A stretch of DNA of 13,695 bases from DATACN01 sp038215095 (GTDB taxonomy: Bacteria > Actinomycetota > Thermoleophilia > Solirubrobacterales > Thermoleophilaceae), in the NCBI GenBank assembly GCA_038215095.1, contig JBBQRG010000076.1:1-13695 (forward strand), written 5' to 3'. A program made the position numbers and the translations under genes. Below are positions 12,040-13,695 of this stretch, piece after piece (position 1 is the first letter of the stretch; each line of letters starts with the position of its first letter). Under the pieces are notes generated by a model. The model was not told the origin of the DNA. It was given only the letters and a program-made list of their open reading frames with translations, and ran no database searches.

Positions 12040-13422
12040 TCATTCGTATTCGATCAGCGTACGCGCGCCGGAGGACGCCCGGCGGCCCTCGCGAACGTCG
12101 TCGTAGATCTGGGCCACGCCGCGGGCCAGCGAGGGCCAGGAATAGCGCTTGCGCGCCTCCTCGTAGGCGGCCTCGCCGCGCCGCCGGCGCTCGCCGGCGT
12201 CCCCTGCCGCCTCCACGATCGCCTCCACCAAAGCGTCCTCGTCGTCCGGGGGCACCAGCCAGCCCGTGCGGCCGTCGTCCACGATCTCCGCGGGCCCGTG
12301 GGCATCGGCCGCCATTACCGGCACGCCGCACGCCATCGTTTCCACCAGCACCTGGCCGAACTGCTCACGCACCGAGGGGAGTACCAGCAGGTCGGCCGCG
12401 TTCAGCCCGTCCGGCAGGTCGCGGTGGCCGCGCCAGCCCGCCAGGAACACCTCGGGGTCGCCCGTCTCCTGCACCACCTCGAGCGGGTGCTCGCCCTCCC
12501 ATTCGCCCGGAAAGCCGCCCAGCAGCACCAGCGGCGCCGGCCGCTCCAGTCGCTCGCGTGCACGCGCGTGCGCGCGGATGAGAAGGGGGATGCGCTTGAC
12601 CTCGGTGAAGCGTCCCACGTACAGCAGCACCGGGCCGCCAGCGCGGAACGGCTCCAGCTGCTCGTCGCTGTAGGAGACGCTGCCCGGCTCGCCCGACGTA
12701 TCCCAGCCGCGCGGCTCCTGGCAGAGCCAGCGCCGCCATAGCGCGAGCCGCTCGTCACCCTCGACCGGGCGCCGCTGAAAGCCCGCGGGGTCGAAGCCGT
12801 TGGGGGCCCAGACCACGCGCTCCGGGTCTACGCCGAGCAGGTCGGGCACGCGCCGCACGGCGTCGGGGGAGAGCACGAAGAGGCGCTCGCAGCCGGCCGC
12901 CCAGCGCCGCATCCGCTCCGCCCAGGCCTCGGCGTGGTCCCAGCCTTCGGGCGGCCCCTGCTCGATCTCGCGCAGCATCAGCAGCTCAGTGCCGTGCAGG
13001 TGGCCCACGCGGGGCAGGTCGGGAAACGCCCGCTCCGCGGCCTCGTGGATCGGCGTGAGGTGGTGCAGGTGGAGCACGTCGGCCTCCCCCGCCCCCGCCT
13101 CCGCCAACTGCTTCTCCCATACGGCCACCAGCCGCTCGTAGCCGTCGTCGTCCACGCTCGCGAAGACGCGGTCAGGGGCGCCGGGGCGGTCCTCGTAGGA
13201 CGGCTGGAAGTCCTCAGCCGTCTCATAGTCGAGCGCGTGCACGTCGAGGCCCTCGTAGAAGGTCTGGGCGTGGGTCTCGTCGCCAGGCCCCCCCAACGAG
13301 CCACAGGCGATCGACACATCCCAGCCGGCATCCGGCAGCGAGCCGGCGAGGTAGCGCGCCACCTGCGCCGAGCCGCCGCGCGGAAAGAACAGCAGGCCCA
13401 TGACCACCTGAGAGCGCCCCAC
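12040..13422 (-). CDS. GT4-type glycosyltransferase
   Basis: The 460-residue product is a GT-B fold retaining glycosyltransferase of the GT4 group, moving sugar from a nucleotide-sugar donor in the cytoplasm. The N-terminal acceptor half starts LLFFPRGGSAQVARYLAGSL, the usual glycine-rich loop after the first strand. The donor half includes PVLLYVGRFTEVKRIPLLI and the EX7E motif (Glu353 and Glu361 in REQFGQVLVETMACG), then GPAEIVDDGRTGWLVPP. The GTG at 13422 is chosen because TACGAT lies 6 bases upstream. ATG at 13437, GTG at 13407 and ATG at 13401 are alternatives that differ only in a few leading residues. A segment rich in Gly/Ser/Glu (about 240-265) is an insertion of unknown meaning. The acceptor is unknown; a surface glycan or glycolipid is plausible. 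Confidence 0.9.
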   Translation of the reverse strand: MGRSQVVMGLLFFPRGGSAQVARYLAGSLPDAGWDVSIACGSLGGPGDETHAQTFYEGLDVHALDYETAEDFQPSYEDRPGAPDRVFASVDDDGYERLVAVWEKQLAEAGAGEADVLHLHHLTPIHEAAERAFPDLPRVGHLHGTELLMLREIEQGPPEGWDHAEAWAERMRRWAAGCERLFVLSPDAVRRVPDLLGVDPERVVWAPNGFDPAGFQRRPVEGDERLALWRRWLCQEPRGWDTSGEPGSVSYSDEQLEPFRAGGPVLLYVGRFTEVKRIPLLIRAHARARERLERPAPLVLLGGFPGEWEGEHPLEVVQETGDPEVFLAGWRGHRDLPDGLNAADLLVLPSVREQFGQVLVETMACGVPVMAADAHGPAEIVDDGRTGWLVPPDDEDALVEAIVEAAGDAGERRRRGEAAYEEARKRYSWPSLARGVAQIYDDVREGRRASSGARTLIEYE

Positions 13423-13423
13423 G

Positions 13424-13472
13424 GACCGATCGTACATCCGTCCATCTACCTCAAAGCGGGGAGGGATCGGTC
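13424..13472. repeat. 8-base inverted repeat across the glycosyltransferase promoter region
   Basis: GACCGATC (13424-13431) and its reverse complement GATCGGTC (13465-13472) are 41 bases apart, about four helical turns. The left copy overlaps the glycosyltransferase -10 box. It could be a pair of operator half-sites in the 127-base divergent gap between the glycosyltransferase and the TasA-like gene. An 8-base match of this kind can also arise by chance. Confidence 0.3.
13429..13434 (-). promoter_or_regulatory. Candidate -10 box of the glycosyltransferase (TACGAT), leaderless
   Basis: TACGAT on the minus strand is followed by 6 bases and then the GTG at 13422. It argues for that start over the ATG at 13437, which would lie upstream of the box. 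The argument is partly circular, because this start was chosen using the box. Confidence 0.4.
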
Positions 13473-13533
13473 GACACAGCCCTTGCAGCCGGGAATCAGG
13501 ACTCCGGCACTTTCCCCCAAAAACCATGCACTC

Positions 13534-13539
13534 AGGAGG
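13534..13539 (+). promoter_or_regulatory. Consensus ribosome binding site of the TasA-like gene (AGGAGG)
   Basis: A full AGGAGG ends 10 bases before the ATG at 13550, slightly longer than ideal. It is the strongest Shine-Dalgarno sequence in the window and suggests high translation, in contrast to the leaderless genes around it. Confidence 0.7.
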
Positions 13540-13549
13540 CAACAGCGCG

Positions 13550-13695
13550 ATGAGCAAGAGCAAGAAGGTACTTCGCACCATCCTGGTGGCCGGTGTGCTC
13601 AGCGCGCTTGCCGCCCTCGCCACTTTCTCGGCGTTCTCGAGCCAGACGGACAACCCCGGGAACAACGTGACTGCCGGCACGGTCGCTCTCACCGA
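13550..13695 (+). CDS. SipW-dependent TasA/camelysin-like surface protein, N-terminal part (cut by window edge)
   Basis: Only 48 residues are visible. Lys-rich residues 1-6 (MSKSKK) and a hydrophobic run (VLRTILVAGVLSALAALATFSAF) form a signal peptide. It is followed by SSQTDNPGNNVTAGTVALT. The pattern of signal peptide, small-residue FSAF, then NPGNxxTAGTVxL is the hallmark of the SipW-dependent signal/TasA-camelysin group, whose members are secreted after cutting by a SipW-type signal peptidase and can form matrix fibres in Bacillus. Whether this one makes fibres is unknown. The ATG is set by AGGAGG upstream. It diverges from the glycosyltransferase gene. A SipW-type peptidase or a second copy might follow outside the window. 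Confidence 0.75.
   Translation, partial: MSKSKKVLRTILVAGVLSALAALATFSAFSSQTDNPGNNVTAGTVALT

Noticed and set aside
13473..13549. Possible c-di-GMP riboswitch or ECF sigma promoter upstream of the TasA-like gene
   Set aside because: GGGAAT and a small GCCGG/CCGGC stem are present, but neither the conserved riboswitch core nor a matching -10 element at the right distance could be found.

Overview
The window is GC-rich, with mostly GTG starts and many genes that appear leaderless. The gene content (Rv0130-like MaoC hydratase, Tad/TadE pilus-type genes, DrrA-like ABC exporter, SipW/TasA-type surface protein) points to an actinobacterium. My guess is the class Thermoleophilia (Solirubrobacterales/Gaiellales relatives), but that rank is inference. 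There are 17 protein genes, of which the first and last are cut by the window edges. I see no tRNA, rRNA, CRISPR array or insertion sequence. No gap without a gene exceeds about 130 bases.

Layout. At the left edge, reading leftwards, are the start of uvrC and a MaoC-type hydratase gene, each with its own -10-like box. A small secreted cysteine protein diverges from the hydratase. Next comes a tightly overlapping four-gene leftward operon (4175 down to 1356): two TadE-like pseudopilins, a CpaE/MinD-like protein whose P-loop has decayed, and an unusual fusion of a TadE-like membrane anchor, a VanY-type carboxypeptidase and a lytic transglycosylase. Beside it lie a lipoprotein amidase and a lipoprotein of the penicillin-recognising serine hydrolase family, convergent and ending back to back inside a palindrome. 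This stretch is less GC-rich than its surroundings. Together, 1356-5897 looks like a cell-wall-remodelling and pilus neighbourhood.

The middle holds a four-helix membrane protein and inorganic pyrophosphatase (leftward), a 70-residue membrane protein diverging from ppa across overlapping -10 boxes, an enoyl-CoA hydratase, and a two-gene ABC-2 exporter. The right part reads mainly leftwards: a glycosyltransferase, a YgjP-type metallopeptidase and a membrane GGEEF/HD-GYP cyclic-di-GMP enzyme. At the right edge a SipW-dependent TasA/camelysin-like surface protein begins on the plus strand. Glycosyltransferase, c-di-GMP enzyme and TasA-like protein would fit surface or biofilm functions, but the sequence does not show that they are linked.

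Regulation. Eight start codons have a TANNNT hexamer 6-10 bases upstream and no clear Shine-Dalgarno sequence, the expected look of leaderless actinobacterial genes. In two cases the TAG stop codon of the preceding gene is itself the first half of the hexamer TAGCCT.
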